DNA of 64,000 bases from Sindora glabra (GCA_020226215.1 CM035235.1:50559511-50623510), one strand, 5' to 3'; positions 39,588 through 50,065 are shown, counted from the first letter of the stretch. A program made the numbers and translations. The notes: generated by a model from the sequence alone, not told the origin.

Positions 39588-40887
39588 TTATTATTATTAT
39601 TATTTATTTCTTACCCCTTTGAAACTTAGGATTCTGCCAAATCTTTGATTGAGGATGATACATTTTACACTATGAGTTTGCTCAAGAGAGGGGCATCTCA
39701 TGGCTATGCTCCCAAGGATTCAGTATGCTGTATATGCAATGGCCTTCTTACAGAGAAATCTTTCAGTTCTGGGATTCGAGTTTTTAACTGTGGTCATGCC
39801 AGTCATTTCCAATGTGAAGCTTTGGAAAGTGAGTCATCAACTAGAGGCTCCTCATCGGGATGCCCAGTATGTATGCCTGACAAGAAATCCCAGCGGTCTA
39901 GAAACAAATTCATCTCAGAGAATGGCTTGGTCAATAAATTCTTGTCAAGACGCCAAAACCGACATGGCAGTAGTGTTCATCCACATGACAGTGATTTATC
40001 CGAGAGTACATATGGGCCTCATCAGATATCACGGGTATAGAGATAAAAGCTTTTAACAATATCAATGTTATTTCTACAGTATTGCACTTGAATACATTTT
40101 GAAGAAAATTGCATCTTTCTTGAAAAAATTGCGACTTTCATGGTTTTTATGCATTATTTATGCAATATTTTAAAAATAAACAGGTTGCAAGTTTGTATGG
40201 AATAGGGATGTACGAAAAAATTCACTTCAAAAAAGTTTGCCACACAAATTTTCTCTTTCATGAAAAGCGGAAATTCTTGATACACTCTCCTTTTGGGAAT
40301 GTATGATACACTCTCTAATAAACAATGGGGTCTCTAGAATTATGAATCACATAATTCGTGAAGGGATGAGCATGGAGTGAGTTCAGAGAGTAGCATTACT
40401 TTTTATGAAAATAAGACTTGCAAAAGCCTTTTTCTTTTAATAAGGGGGGGGGGATTGGGAATAGATGTTGAAGCACCATCTTGTTTCTGTGACTAAACCT
40501 TTCCAGATATTCAAAATATTAGTCAGCTAATGAGATTGGTTTCTGCAGTTTGAGATCTTGTCTGGTCTACAGAAAGATCAGAAATTCATTCAGATAGAAA
40601 ACTTACCTCAGTTAAGGCTTGCACCACCTTCTCTATACCATGAAAAGGTAACTAAAGTGACCGACATGATCGGAGAAACCAGCAATGATGCAGCAGTTCT
40701 GAAAAAGCAAAACTCGAGCAGGCAACTCCGAGATCTTCGTGCAAAGGGCTCATCACTGAACCTGCCTCTGAAAACAAGTATATTTGGTGAGTAATCTTTA
40801 TTTTTAGGAGTTATTGCAGCTGTCTTGAGAAGTGTTCATTTTTAACATAAAACAATGTTTGCAGGCAAGACGGCCAGTAAGCGATAA
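28673..40887 (+). CDS. VPS8: VPS8, CORVET tethering complex subunit, 19 exons
   Basis: Homologue of plant Vacuolar protein sorting-associated protein 8, the CORVET subunit that tethers RAB5-type endosomes before fusion, on the route to the vacuole. All introns are GT-AG and phases agree, giving 6,003 nt (2,000 aa). Exons: 28673-30307, 30948-31259, 31373-31612, 31712-31829, 31902-32056, 32136-32769, 33282-33346, 33479-33580, 33690-33832, 35155-35210, 35307-35974, 36078-36268, 36400-36706, 37020-37307, 37436-37545, 38800-39112, 39630-40034, 40549-40786, 40865-40887. Residues 1-545 are acidic, Ser-rich and poorly structured, with an Ala run and a basic helix (QERLGEVQRKIASKRAEKK). Residues 546-about 900 form a beta-propeller containing DGHVTIWDVQ. 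The VPS8 family core follows (LPWKERIMVLRKAGDWMGAL, about 900-920), then a helical solenoid. A RING-H2-like zinc finger spans 1812-1860 (C1812, C1815, C1833, H1835, H1838, C1841, C1857, C1860), all ligands present. No stop or frameshift is seen. Start chosen as the first ATG in frame after the uORF stop. Confidence 0.95.
28836..28866 (+). repeat. TCG/TCT repeat encoding a serine run in VPS8
   Basis: A short, imperfect trinucleotide repeat encodes seven serines followed by PPGSPS within the disordered N-terminus. Such runs commonly vary in length between alleles. Confidence 0.7.
30565..30695 (+). mobile_element. tRNA-derived SINE fragment in VPS8 intron 1
   Basis: A Pol III box A-like TAGCCTGGTGGTAAAAGACA (about 30582-30601) is followed about 30 bp later by a box B-like GGCTCTGAATCC (30622-30633), then AGCAGGGGCTACTTTTCC. 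This order and the tail wording resemble plant SINEs. Target duplications were not identified, so limits are approximate. It lies in intron 1 (30308-30947) in the gene orientation. Confidence 0.5.
33833..35154 (+). other. VPS8 intron 9 (1.3 kb)
   Basis: The longest intron of the gene. Around 34380-34510 the words ATCCATTTATCC and ATGGATCCATG recur in both orientations, suggesting a decayed inverted-repeat insertion, but no clean ends were found. Frames of 71 and 81 codons in this intron are not supported as genes. Confidence 0.5.
37546..38799 (+). other. VPS8 intron 15 (1.25 kb)
   Basis: Second longest intron. It contains the inverted-repeat cluster at 37906-38035 described separately. The rest shows no coding or repeat signal I can support. 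Confidence 0.5.
37931..38035. repeat. Inverted repeat in VPS8 intron 15
   Basis: AGCACTACTGC (37931-37941) and its exact complement GCAGTAGTGCT (38025-38035) enclose 83 bp. Just upstream, AACACCAG and CTGGTGTT (37906-37926) form another perfect 8-bp stem with a 5-nt loop. Further pairing inside the 105-bp segment is partial. It could be a MITE remnant or a hairpin in the pre-mRNA. Confidence 0.6.
39555..39605. repeat. (TTC)n(TTA)n compound microsatellite in VPS8 intron 16
   Basis: About ten TTC units run directly into about six TTA units. The tract is within 30-75 bp of the 3' splice site at 39629 and may extend its polypyrimidine tract. It is likely length-polymorphic. Confidence 0.9.
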
Positions 40888-41115
40888 CAGGGTTTCAACA
40901 GTAACCTAGGCAACTAACTCTGTATAGACTAACAATGGGGGTCAGTTTCTTCTGTACAGAAGGGTCAATTCTTTTGTATCTTATTCCATTTTTGTATACA
41001 TAACTTTTTCAGCAGCAGTTTTAACTAAGGTTGATGAGGGCTTTGTATTTGTACAATAGAGAGGATGTTATTGAGATTTCCGACAATTTAATGAGAAAAC
41101 CATTTGTTTCCTAAG
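40888..41115 (+). terminator. VPS8 3' UTR and probable polyadenylation region
   Basis: After the TAA at 40885-40887 the transcript-like composition continues to about 41110. Far-upstream-type TTTGTA and TTGTAT words (about 40973-41000 and 41042-41056) are followed by AATAGA (41058) and AATGAG (41090), which can act as loose plant near-upstream elements. The exact cleavage site cannot be fixed from sequence alone. Confidence 0.45.
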
Positions 41116-42066
41116 TTTAACATTTCCATGATAAGCCTAATATTTTGGTGATACGATTATTTAATTTCAGTTTTCAAGAAGTTCCCATGCAGTTTATTTG
41201 CAACTATGCTTCACTTAGGCTTCCTTTCTTTGCTGAGATATTATATTTTTTTGGCAATAATTTTATTTACTTATATATAGAAAGAAATAATACAAATAAG
41301 TTCTCTAAAGAACGGTTTAGTGTTACATAACTTCCCTAAAATTTCAAAATCTTCAATTAACCCTTTAAGTTTTTTTTTTTTTTTAAAAAGAGAAAATATT
41401 GACAGTCTAGTTAATTGAAAAAATAGAAAAAAAATGTTGTTCATTTATAACTATTGACTTCAACATGAACTTAACTAAATATTTGATCGGATTTTTATTA
41501 AAAAAATTATTAAAATTAATTGGGATTTTTATTAAAAAAATTATTAACAAAATTAATTCTGTAATATATTTATGATATTTGTATTTTGAGTAAATTATTA
41601 TTGGAACTTGATTGAATTGCATTTGGAGAGATAAAAAATGTTTTTTTATTTTTGGTTTTTTCATTACTTATTTTATTTTCCTATGCTAAAAAAAGTATTA
41701 AAAAAATAAAAGTGGTTCATCTCTGTCTTTTCTTATTTCTTTTTATTGAAATTTCAATATTTTCATTATTTTGAAATTTTGAAGAGCACTATTTATAGGT
41801 TTTTAAACTTTAAAGAGGTTAAGTGACATTAAGCCATATTTTAGGAGAATTATTTGTATTTTTCCTTATGAAATATTAAGATTACAAAAAAATAATCTAT
41901 ATATTTAATATTAAGTATGAAAAGTATGATGAAATATAGCATTCTCTATTTAGAGTAGAAATTATTTTTTTTTCTACTTTTATGACATCATATATTATTT
42001 ATTTAATTGAAGGGTATGGAAGTGGCATAAAAAACCGGCTAAAATACACATCTTTCCTTTATACTC
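41116..42066. other. AT-rich intergenic DNA, no gene
   Basis: Frames of 61 and 85 codons here are low-complexity. A direct repeat of about 30 bp (TTTTTATTAAAAAAATTATT core) occurs at 41490 and 41525. Nothing else was recognised. Confidence 0.45.
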
Positions 42067-42676
42067 AAGTTTGAAAGAGGTGCAATTTAGCCATTAAATT
42101 TTGTACCTGGTGCAAATTGCACTCTTCTATTAATTTTTAATTCAAATATTAACAGTGCAAATATATGTACAACAAATAACTTCATTCAACACTACATTGT
42201 GAAGAAATTAGCCCTAGATTACTAATCTCAACACTAAATTAGCAGTCTTGCCAAGAAGCAAATGGCGAAGCTGTAGATAGTTGGAATTTTGCACAAATCA
42301 AAAGAGGCATTTTCCATTGCTCGTTTTCTCTATTGCAGAATGTATACAATCTTTGTTCTAAAACTTGTTGATTCTTTGTACCTAACTTTAGAACCTACGG
42401 TTTTTTGTACCATATTCTCACCTTCAACAATATAAGGTTTTGAAGTCATGGCTTGTCTCTCACCAACTTGATTCAGTAAGTGTAGTGCTGCTTTGTTCAC
42501 TAGACTATAGAATGGGTAGGATGTGAGAAAAAATGGGTGTGTCTTCGCATTTTGGGGTTAAACAAAATTATGTGATGTGGACATATTCGTATTGTTAATG
42601 ATTGGATGGAACATTATTAAGAGGATGCAAACTACACAAAGTATAAAATTTAAGTATTAAATTGTGCCTTTTAAAA
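42067..42676. mobile_element. MULE-like element with about 60-bp inverted ends
   Basis: The left end TTTGAAAGAGGTGCAATTTA and the right end, read on the other strand as TTTTAAAAGGCACAATTTAA, continue to match for roughly 60 bp. The AGGTGCAATTTAG wording is typical of plant MULE or related MITE ends. Between them, 42250-42560 is richer in GC than the arms and could be captured host sequence, but I find no open frame or recognisable source. Target duplications were not established. Confidence 0.5.
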
Positions 42677-42781
42677 TTATATGGTGTTTTTTTTTTTTTT
42701 TGGAATAAGGTTCAAAGCATATATCTTGCCTAAAAATATTATTTATAATATGAAAAATGAGAAAAAAATTCGTCACACTAA

Positions 42782-43018
42782 CTGTTTAATGTTAGGAAAA
42801 AATATATTAATACTAAACTCAGATACTTCTATAAGGAGTGAAACTCACTGCCAAAAGAAGCAAAAATGAAGCAATAAATTGAAAAAAATAATAAAAAATA
42901 GGGCTGGCTGTTTAATGTACAATGAGGAAAAAAAAATATATTAATATTAAACCCAAGTACTTTTAAAAGGAGTGAAACTGACTGCCAGAACAAGCAAAAA
43001 TGAAGCAATAAAATGAGG
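42782..43018. repeat. Two-copy tandem duplication of about 126 bp beside the tRNA-Cys relic
   Basis: Copy 1 starts at 42782 and copy 2 at 42908, both with CTGTTTAATG. Both contain AAAATATATTAATA, AGGAGTGAAACT and AAGCAAAAATGAAGCAATAAA. Copy 2 ends about 12 bp before the tRNA-derived sequence at 43030. Confidence 0.8.
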
Positions 43019-43029
43019 GGGGGAAAAAA

Positions 43030-43089
43030 GGGCCCAACCGGTAACCTATTGATCTGCAGTCAATTGCTCTACCACTGAGCTATGGACCC
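43030..43089 (-). pseudogene. tRNA-Cys(GCA) pseudogene with collapsed T arm
   Basis: On the minus strand the first 52 nt match plant nuclear tRNA-Cys: acceptor GGGTCCA, D arm GCTCAGTGGTAGAGC, anticodon stem ATTGA/TCAAT and loop CTGCAGA with anticodon GCA. The T arm then reads ACCGG directly followed by TTGGGCCC. The T loop and the 3' strand of its stem (11 nt) are missing, as if two CCGGTT copies in the normal T arm had recombined. The length is 60 nt instead of 71. Box A is intact, but box B (GGTTCGAAC) is lost, so neither transcription nor folding should be normal. The identity of the family is from my knowledge of plant tRNA-Cys. Confidence 0.85.
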
Positions 43090-43372
43090 ATTTGTGAAAT
43101 TAATCCCCTCAATATAAATCCAATGTTTCGTATTAAATCTTACATATGATCCAAACGGTAACTGTTAAATTAAATTTTATACAAATATGAATGAAGTTCG
43201 CAAAAATTAAAAAGCAAGACTAACTTCTTCTGTTCAATGTAAAATATATATTAGTGAATTAGGTAGACTAAAATAAATCATATTCTATGGTATATATGTT
43301 CATTTCTAAACAAAAATGAATATGTAAAACTATTAGGATTGGGATATCTACCTTTTCCTTTCTTTTTTAATT
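43090..43372. repeat. Flank shared with the second tRNA-like locus
   Basis: The stretch ACAAATATGAATGAAGTT near 43183 recurs near 53708. The block from about 43253 (TAGTGAATTAGGTAGACTAA) to 43340 matches about 54271-54365. Together with the tRNA sequences this shows that the two loci are copies of one ancestral segment. Confidence 0.7.
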
Positions 43373-45286
43373 ATTTTTAAAGAATTAAATATAGAATTTT
43401 TTAAAATAAAACATCTCCATTATTGGAATCCAATATTTTGATAAAAGAAAATTTTCTTATACCTATCCCTCTTCTAAATATACCCTCTTCTTTACCATTA
43501 TTGTTGTTTTCATCCGTTTCCCCGTCGACATGCAATAACGTTCACATGAGCATTCCCCTATGTAGAACCTCAAAGTCCCAACAAAGAGCTAATCCGGAGA
43601 TCTCCTGTTTATCAGTATCATCTAGGGCTGTTCAGCCTATACTCACTTCTTAATTCCTATCCTGAGGTCAAGGAATTTGGATGCTTATCATTTTCTTTTA
43701 TTATTATTTTTATCAATTTTTTTAAAAATAAATATATGATTTTTATTTTAAAATTTATTATTTTTATTAGGATTCATAATTTTTAAATAAAAAAATTTAT
43801 ATCTATCTTTTTTTTTTAAAAAAATTTACCTCTTTCGTTTTTTAAGTAATGGAGAGGATCACATTCAAATAAATATATTTGATAAAATGAAAGATGCCAA
43901 ACAAACACTAATCTCTGACCCAAACGCGGATTCCTCCACCAAGACAAATATTTTTATTTTGTTATGAAAAGATTGAATTAATAAAAATGACTTATCTTTT
44001 AATTTATTGCAAATATCTAAATGATCTACTTGGTAATGCCTAGTTTCTTATTTGAAGGAAAAGAAAAACGATAGAGCTAAGAGACATTTTTGGAAGCACT
44101 TTTTCTTTCACAAGGTAAGTTCCAACAAAATGTTCAGACATATTTTATGTAAAAGAAAAAATTTTGAGTTTAGCTATTGACCAAATTGGTTTGACCCATC
44201 CATGCAAATCAATTGTTAAATGGATTGGGCTAATTTGATATGTTTCTTTGACGATGCTTCAACGTGTAAGTTTTAGTTTGATCTTTGCAGGTTAGTGAAT
44301 AATGGCTTAGGCTGTGAGCCTTTATTTTTATTTTTTTAATTTTTAAATAATAAATAATTTCAAATAATTTAAAAATACCATATATTCACTTATATATAAA
44401 TCATAATACAATCAAAATTTACAATATAATCTTATAAAAATACTACATATAAAAAAATAAGTTATAAAATATTTATGAAATAAAAATATCAACTATAAAT
44501 AATTTGTAACTCAACCTTATATAATTAGAAGTGAAAAAAAGAATAAAATTTTACATGAATTAAAAATTTAAGTTTACATAAAAATAAAAAATAAAAAAAT
44601 ATATATGGCCAAACTTAACCATTCACAAGTTGGTTTGCATGGGTGAAAGTTCGCATTTATATAAACTACTAAAATGATAGTTTTAGTTCATCAAAATTTA
44701 CAAGTTAACAAGTCATCTTATTAACTTCAGCTAATTTCAAAAGCTCTAATCTTAAGTGTGTTCCTTGAAAAAGTGTCTTGAACCTACACAAGGCAGATAA
44801 CATGTTTCTTGAGTGGGTTCAATCTAAGCTCTATGCATGAAGAAAATCTAGTTGGAAAAAATCTCTAGCTTTGCCATTCAATAGTATTTAGAAGGAGTAG
44901 TTTCTCCTTAGTTGAGTGGTGAAACCTTAGTGCAAACCAAAAAAAGAAGACTAAAATCTTATTTTGATTTTAAAAGTATTAAATTTTTATAAAGTAAAGT
45001 TTGTATCAATTTAGTTCGAATATTTAAGTCGAAATCAAACTTTTAATTCTTATCCTAGGTGGTTAACATTTAATATAGGAATTAAATTTTTACTTGAATT
45101 TAAATCTTTAAGGACCAAATCAATACAAATCTTGATAGAAATCAATATTTTGAGAATAAAAATAAGTTTTTAGTCTTTAGATAATTTTATAAAAGCAAGG
45201 AGCTTCAGAAATCTTCAACAACCTATTCAAATAAATTTTCAACAAAACAATAAAGAAAAGTTTTAATTCTTCTAAGCTTAGGGCTT
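43373..45286. other. Intergenic DNA with a small GC-richer island, no gene
   Basis: At 43500-43670 the sequence is richer in GC than its surroundings and carries a 76-codon + strand frame (43423-43653) with no recognisable domain. The ends of a transposon may be present, but I could not pair them. The rest is AT-rich. Confidence 0.4.
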
Positions 45287-45287
45287 T

Positions 45288-46006
45288 GTTTCATGCAAGT
45301 AATTGATAAATTAACTAGTAACTAATAAATGAATTAATAGCTAATAGTTTATAACTAATAAGTTAACTGATTATTTAAGAAATATTTCATAAAATGAGCT
45401 ATTAAATTAGTTAAAATTACAAAATGATATAAAAAGATATATTAATAAAAATAGATATATATAAATAAAATAATTCATATTTATCTAAAAATTATATTAT
45501 ACTAATGCAATTAAGAAGTTTAAAATAAAATAAAATATTTAGTATTTAATTAATTATATTTTATAAATTTATATATTTATTTAATTACATAATATTTATT
45601 TTTATTATTATTTATAATAAAATTATAATTACTTAAAATATAATTAATTATTAAATTATATTTTATGATATTATTTATTTACACATATATTTTTATATAT
45701 TTATAATTTAAAATTATGATATAATTATATTAATATTAAGTCAATTATATTTTATGAAAAAAATATTTAGATTTATATTATAAAAAGTATGGGTTATAAA
45801 TTAATAAAAAGAATAAGAATAAATTTTAAAATTTTTTAAAAAGATAGTAATTTATAAGTTATAAACTACTTTAGATAACTTATTAAATCAAAACTTATTT
45901 TTTTAATAAATTAATGTGAGAAATACATCTAATAGTTAACATGTAACTTATTAATTAGGTCAATAAGTTATAAATTAACTTATTTATTATGCAAAATGAA
46001 ACATAG
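45288..46006. mobile_element. hAT-like MITE, copy 1
   Basis: The left end contains TTTGTTTCATGCAA followed by ATAAATTAACTAGTAAC. The right end, read on the other strand, contains ATGTTTCATTTTGCATAATA followed by AATAAGTTAATTTATAAC. The ends are diverged inverted repeats of about 50 bp around an AT-only core. A related copy lies at 49515-50065. The target duplication is unclear. Confidence 0.5.
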
Positions 46007-46679
46007 GTATTGGTCCCAGATTTTTTTTATCAACTTTTAAGTGATTAATTTATAATGATAAATTTTTATAAAATTAATAAGTAAAAATAAATTCTCCCTA
46101 AACACTTCATAAATTTTGGTTATTTCTCACTTGAAATATTTTGTGAAATAAATTTAAAAAAAATATCTTTTAACTGTTGAGACCAATACTAAATCGTTGA
46201 ATGCAATGTGTAAATTCATTTCAGTTTCTGATTGTTTCACCAGTTAGGATTTAGGATTCATGCGATGATGAAGTGAAATTGTTAAAAGCAAAGCTAATTG
46301 TACTCGCCACATTTTAGATGCAAAGTTTTATTTCCATTTATCAACTTCTTTAAAAAATCAAGATTATATTTATTATTTTCTTTTAAATATTAATTTTATT
46401 ATTTAAATAATTATTCAATAATTTTATTTATCAATTAATTTTTATTAAATAATATAATTAATAAAAGTAAATACTGACAACAATTTTTAGTTTGTTATTA
46501 AGCATTAAATACATATTTTTAACTAATCAAATTAAATATTTTTCTATTTTTAACAATATAATAAATGATAATAACTTAAATATTTTACTAAAATAGAAAT
46601 AATATATTACATATAATTCTATTATTAATTATATTATTATTTATTATGTTACTAAAAATAAAAATAATATATTTAATAC
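46007..46679. other. AT-rich intergenic DNA, no gene
   Basis: No coding or RNA signal was recognised. Repeated words of the AATAATATATT type occur around 46560-46680. Confidence 0.4.
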
Positions 46680-46708
46680 TTAACAATAACCACCAGGGTT
46701 ATTGTTAA
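46680..46708. repeat. Perfect 12-bp hairpin
   Basis: TTAACAATAACC (46680-46691), a 5-nt loop ACCAG, then the exact complement GGTTATTGTTAA (46697-46708). No T-run or gene end adjoins it, so a terminator role is not suggested. Confidence 0.8.
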
Positions 46709-46856
46709 CATTTGTCAATGGTAAATGGGAGAAGATCAGTTAATAATAATGTAAGTTTAAAATACTTACATCAAATCTCTATTATTGATTTCGTATTTAT
46801 CCAGCGGCCTATATAACATTTAAATTAATTACTAAAGTTGACTGTGGGCTCATTTA

Positions 46857-47173
46857 TTATAGCGGTAAAACTATAATTAATTATAATATACAATAATCAT
46901 AATTTTTTTATTTATAGTATAAATTTTAATAATAAATATTTTTCTTCAAGAATAATTAATTAAAATTTTTAATAAGAAAAAAATTATGATTAAAAAGTCA
47001 CAAAATATAATTTATTATTTAATTAGAATTTTTTTCACCAAAAATCTTTACGCTGTTTATTCTTTAAGAAAAGCAACCATTATTTAAAGTCATACTATTA
47101 ATGAGAAATATTACGATTATTATATATTATAATAAAATAATAATTAATTATATTTCAATTATTATACCACAAG
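46857..47173. mobile_element. Long-inverted-repeat MITE, about 315 bp
   Basis: The left arm begins TATAGCGGTAAAACTATAAT. The right arm, read on the other strand, begins CTTGTGGTATAATAATTGAA. After a short gap both continue through TAATTAATTAT, AATAATCNTAAT and ATAGTAT, so the inverted similarity covers about 100 bp per arm. No coding sequence. Confidence 0.55.
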
Positions 47174-47654
47174 CCCCTCAATAATAAGAGGGAACTAGTA
47201 GTTTTTGTAGTTAATTTCTATCTTTTTCTATAATATTTTTATTTTTATTTAAAAAATCTAATTTATTTTAAAAATAAAAAAATATTTAAAATTTTATTTT
47301 TAACTATATTACATTCTATTTCCCTTTTTTTAAATGTGCAAAGGTTAAATCATTTTTCTTAATTTAAGTTCTAAATTAAATTCACATCATATAACAAATA
47401 ATCGTTATAATTTTAATTACTCAAAGTTTCTTAATTACTCAACGTAAAAATAAAAATTATAAAGGTAATTTTCTTAATATAATGGATAATTTATTGTCAA
47501 GTGTTATCTTACAATGATATTTTTGTTAAAACTATGGTTATTATTCCATTGAATAATGCGAAATCACCCGATGGTTGATGCCGAAAATTATCTAAATTAT
47601 CTTTTGTTAATTGTAATGTTACAAAGGGTACCGCCCACTCTAGGCCTCAGATAA

Positions 47655-48538
47655 GTGTTTAGAATTAATTCCCTGGATCAATAAAAAAATATTTTGCCTT
47701 TCAATTTACAACCAAATCAATTTTCATCTGTATCTAAATTTAATTTAAAATAATTTATTTCAATTTTCTTAGAATATTCCTATTTTAATTATGTATATGC
47801 CATGATAAATCTTTTGAATTCATTTAAAAATCAATTAGAATTTATTTCATTTCTTATAAACAAATTTTCTATAAATAAATTATTTTTTATTTTTTGATAT
47901 CATTAAAATAAATATTTCAATTGAATTTTATAATTTTTTTACTATGTTTCAAGTAATAATCCTAATTTATAAATCAATTGAAATTATCATTTTTTACCTT
48001 TAAAATTAGTATAAGAAATTTATTTAAAATTGAAATAAATTATTTTATAAATGAAATTTGTTATACTTTATTTCAAGCCAATTTCTTTTTTTTTAAATAA
48101 TTTTTTTATTGAACTCGATCCATAGCAATTGAGTCAATTAAAATTCATTTATAAATGAATTTTAACATTTGAAAGTAAATTTAATAATGTTAAAAGGGAT
48201 CATTTCAATTGATTTATAAATAAATTTTATTGTTTGAAACATAATAAAAAAATTATAAAATTCAATTAAGAAGTTAATTTAAATGATATCTTGATAAACA
48301 AAGTATTAGAAAATTTTTTTTCTATAAAACATTTGTTTATATTAAATGAAATAAATACAACTTAATTTCTAGATAATTTTGAAAGGATTTATTATCATTA
48401 TAATTAAAATATAAATATTGCAATTAAATTGAAATAAATTTTTCTTTAATTAAATTTAAATGCAGTTGAAAAATGAATTTATTGTAAAATAAAAAAGAAA
48501 ACATTTTTAATGGATCCTGGGAATTAATCCCAAACATT
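47655..48538. mobile_element. Fold-back element of about 884 bp with arms of about 410 bp
   Basis: The left end GTGTTTAGAATTAATTCCCT and the right end, read on the other strand as AATGTTTGGGATTAATTCCC, start an inverted repeat that continues almost to the centre near 48090. Matching landmarks include CTAAATTTAATT (47736 and 48457), TTCAATTGAATTTTATAATT against its partner at about 48257, and AAATCAATTGAAAT (47970 and 48210). The arms differ by scattered substitutions and small indels. A transcript would form a long imperfect hairpin. No coding sequence is present. Confidence 0.75.
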
Positions 48539-49109
48539 TATATGGAACTTGGTGGTGGATAGTAAACTTTGTAATGTAATAATTAATATATGATACAACT
48601 ATTACACCTGTAAGAAAAAAGAAATAGATTGTAATGTGTAAAAGAAAAAATAAATAAATTTTATAATTTTGTGTTCCAAAATATATAAATTAAAATTTTC
48701 AAATGAGTAAAAAATTAAAATATCATAAGAGAGATAGAAATTAAATGCAATATATACTAATTGTCTTTTTTATCATTAATGTTAATTTTAATAATTAATT
48801 CAAATATATTATAGGTCACTAGATGTAAGTAAAATTAATAGTTGCGATTTGGTCCAAGTTTTTTATATATATACCAATGTTAATTGATCCCTTCCTTTAG
48901 TAAAATAATAATAAGTTCATATTATAATTCATCAAAATATGAGTATAGAAAGAAAATGACTCAAGATCACATAAAATCTTATAATTAAATAAATTGTAGA
49001 GGCTACGGGTTCAATATAATATAATGATTTAATTGATTTAAAATAAAAAATCACTGGTTAAATGGATTTTTTATTAGTTCATATGCAAAATTGATCTAAT
49101 AATGTGTCT
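48539..49109. other. AT-rich intergenic DNA, no gene
   Basis: Nothing was recognised on either strand. Confidence 0.4.
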
Positions 49110-49132
49110 CAAACCAAACCAAACCAAACCAA
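49110..49132. repeat. Short (AAACC)n repeat
   Basis: Four and a half units of a 5-bp repeat, AAACC. It differs from the plant telomere unit (AAACCCT). Confidence 0.85.
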
Positions 49133-49134
49133 CC

Positions 49135-49525
49135 GCCAATTTACCGGTTTACCAATTGAACTATGTGGACCAATCCAGGTTTAGTAACTATTTCTTTTTT
49201 ACTTATATATTTATCTTAAATGATACTTAAAAAAAATATACAAGAAGTATAACAAAAAGCTTCTCTAAGTAGGAAGCATGATAATTTCAGAAACATGAAC
49301 TCTTAGTTATAATTCCATTTAATAACTATTTATTCAAACCAATTTAACCACCAGTTCATGAACTAGCGATCGATAATTAATGACTATTTCTCTAATCCTT
49401 ATATATTTTTCTTAAATGATAATTAAAAAAATGCAAGAAGCATAATAAAAAGCATCTCCCAAGTAGGAAGTGTGATAATTTAAGGAATGTGAACTCTTAT
49501 TTATAATTCTATTTATTTATTGTGT
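49135..49525. repeat. Two-copy tandem duplication with a period of about 196 bp
   Basis: The blocks at 49185-49330 and 49381-49525 share, in order, ACTATTTCT, CTTAAATGATA, CAAGAAG, AAAAAGC, AAGTAGGAAG, TGATAATTT and GAACTCTTA. The short stretch before each copy is also partly similar. Confidence 0.75.
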
Positions 49526-50065
49526 GTTTTATATAATAAATAAGTTAAATTATAATTTATTAATTTGATTAATAAATTATAAGTTAACTTTTAAATATGT
49601 TTAGCGTACTATAAACTAGTAACTTATAAATTTTTATTTCATAAAATTTTTTAAAGTAATTTATAACTTATAAACTAATAATATTTTATTTTTTTTCAAA
49701 TTTAATCATTTTTTAATTAAAGACAATCTATATTTTATTAATGTAAATAAGTAATGTGATGTCATAAAATATAATTAATTAGATTTTAAGTTATTTTATT
49801 ATTATTTAAATAATAAATAACTAAAAATATATAATTTTATAAATATAATTAATTAAATTTTAAATTTTTAAAATTTTATATTAAATAATTTAACCATATT
49901 AATATAATATAATTTAAAAATAATATAAAATAATTTAATTAATATATTTATTTACATTTATATATTGCATTATATTATTTTATATTATTAACTATTTTAA
50001 TAATTAATTTTATTAGGAATTTTTAATATAATTAATTAGCTTATTAAATATAAATTGCACCAAAT
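49515..50065. mobile_element. hAT-like MITE, copy 2
   Basis: The left end TGTGTTTTATATAATAAATA and the right end, read on the other strand as TTCTATTTGGTGCAATTTAT, resemble the ends of the element at 45288-46006, and the AT-rich core shares words with it (ATTAAGTTTATAA and AATTAATTATA types). Boundaries are approximate. Confidence 0.42.

Noticed and set aside
43423..43653. 76-codon + strand frame in a GC-richer island
   Set aside because: No domain, splice context or promoter is apparent. The island may be transposon sequence, but this could not be shown.
49110..49132. AAACC repeat as a possible interstitial telomere
   Set aside because: The unit is 5 bp and lacks the CT of the plant telomere repeat AAACCCT, and it is very short.
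49138..49175. Stretch resembling the 5' half of a tRNA on the minus strand (GGTCCACATAGTTCAATTGG)
   Set aside because: Box A-like wording is present, but no anticodon stem, T arm or box B follows. Part of it recurs in the adjacent tandem copy without tRNA features.
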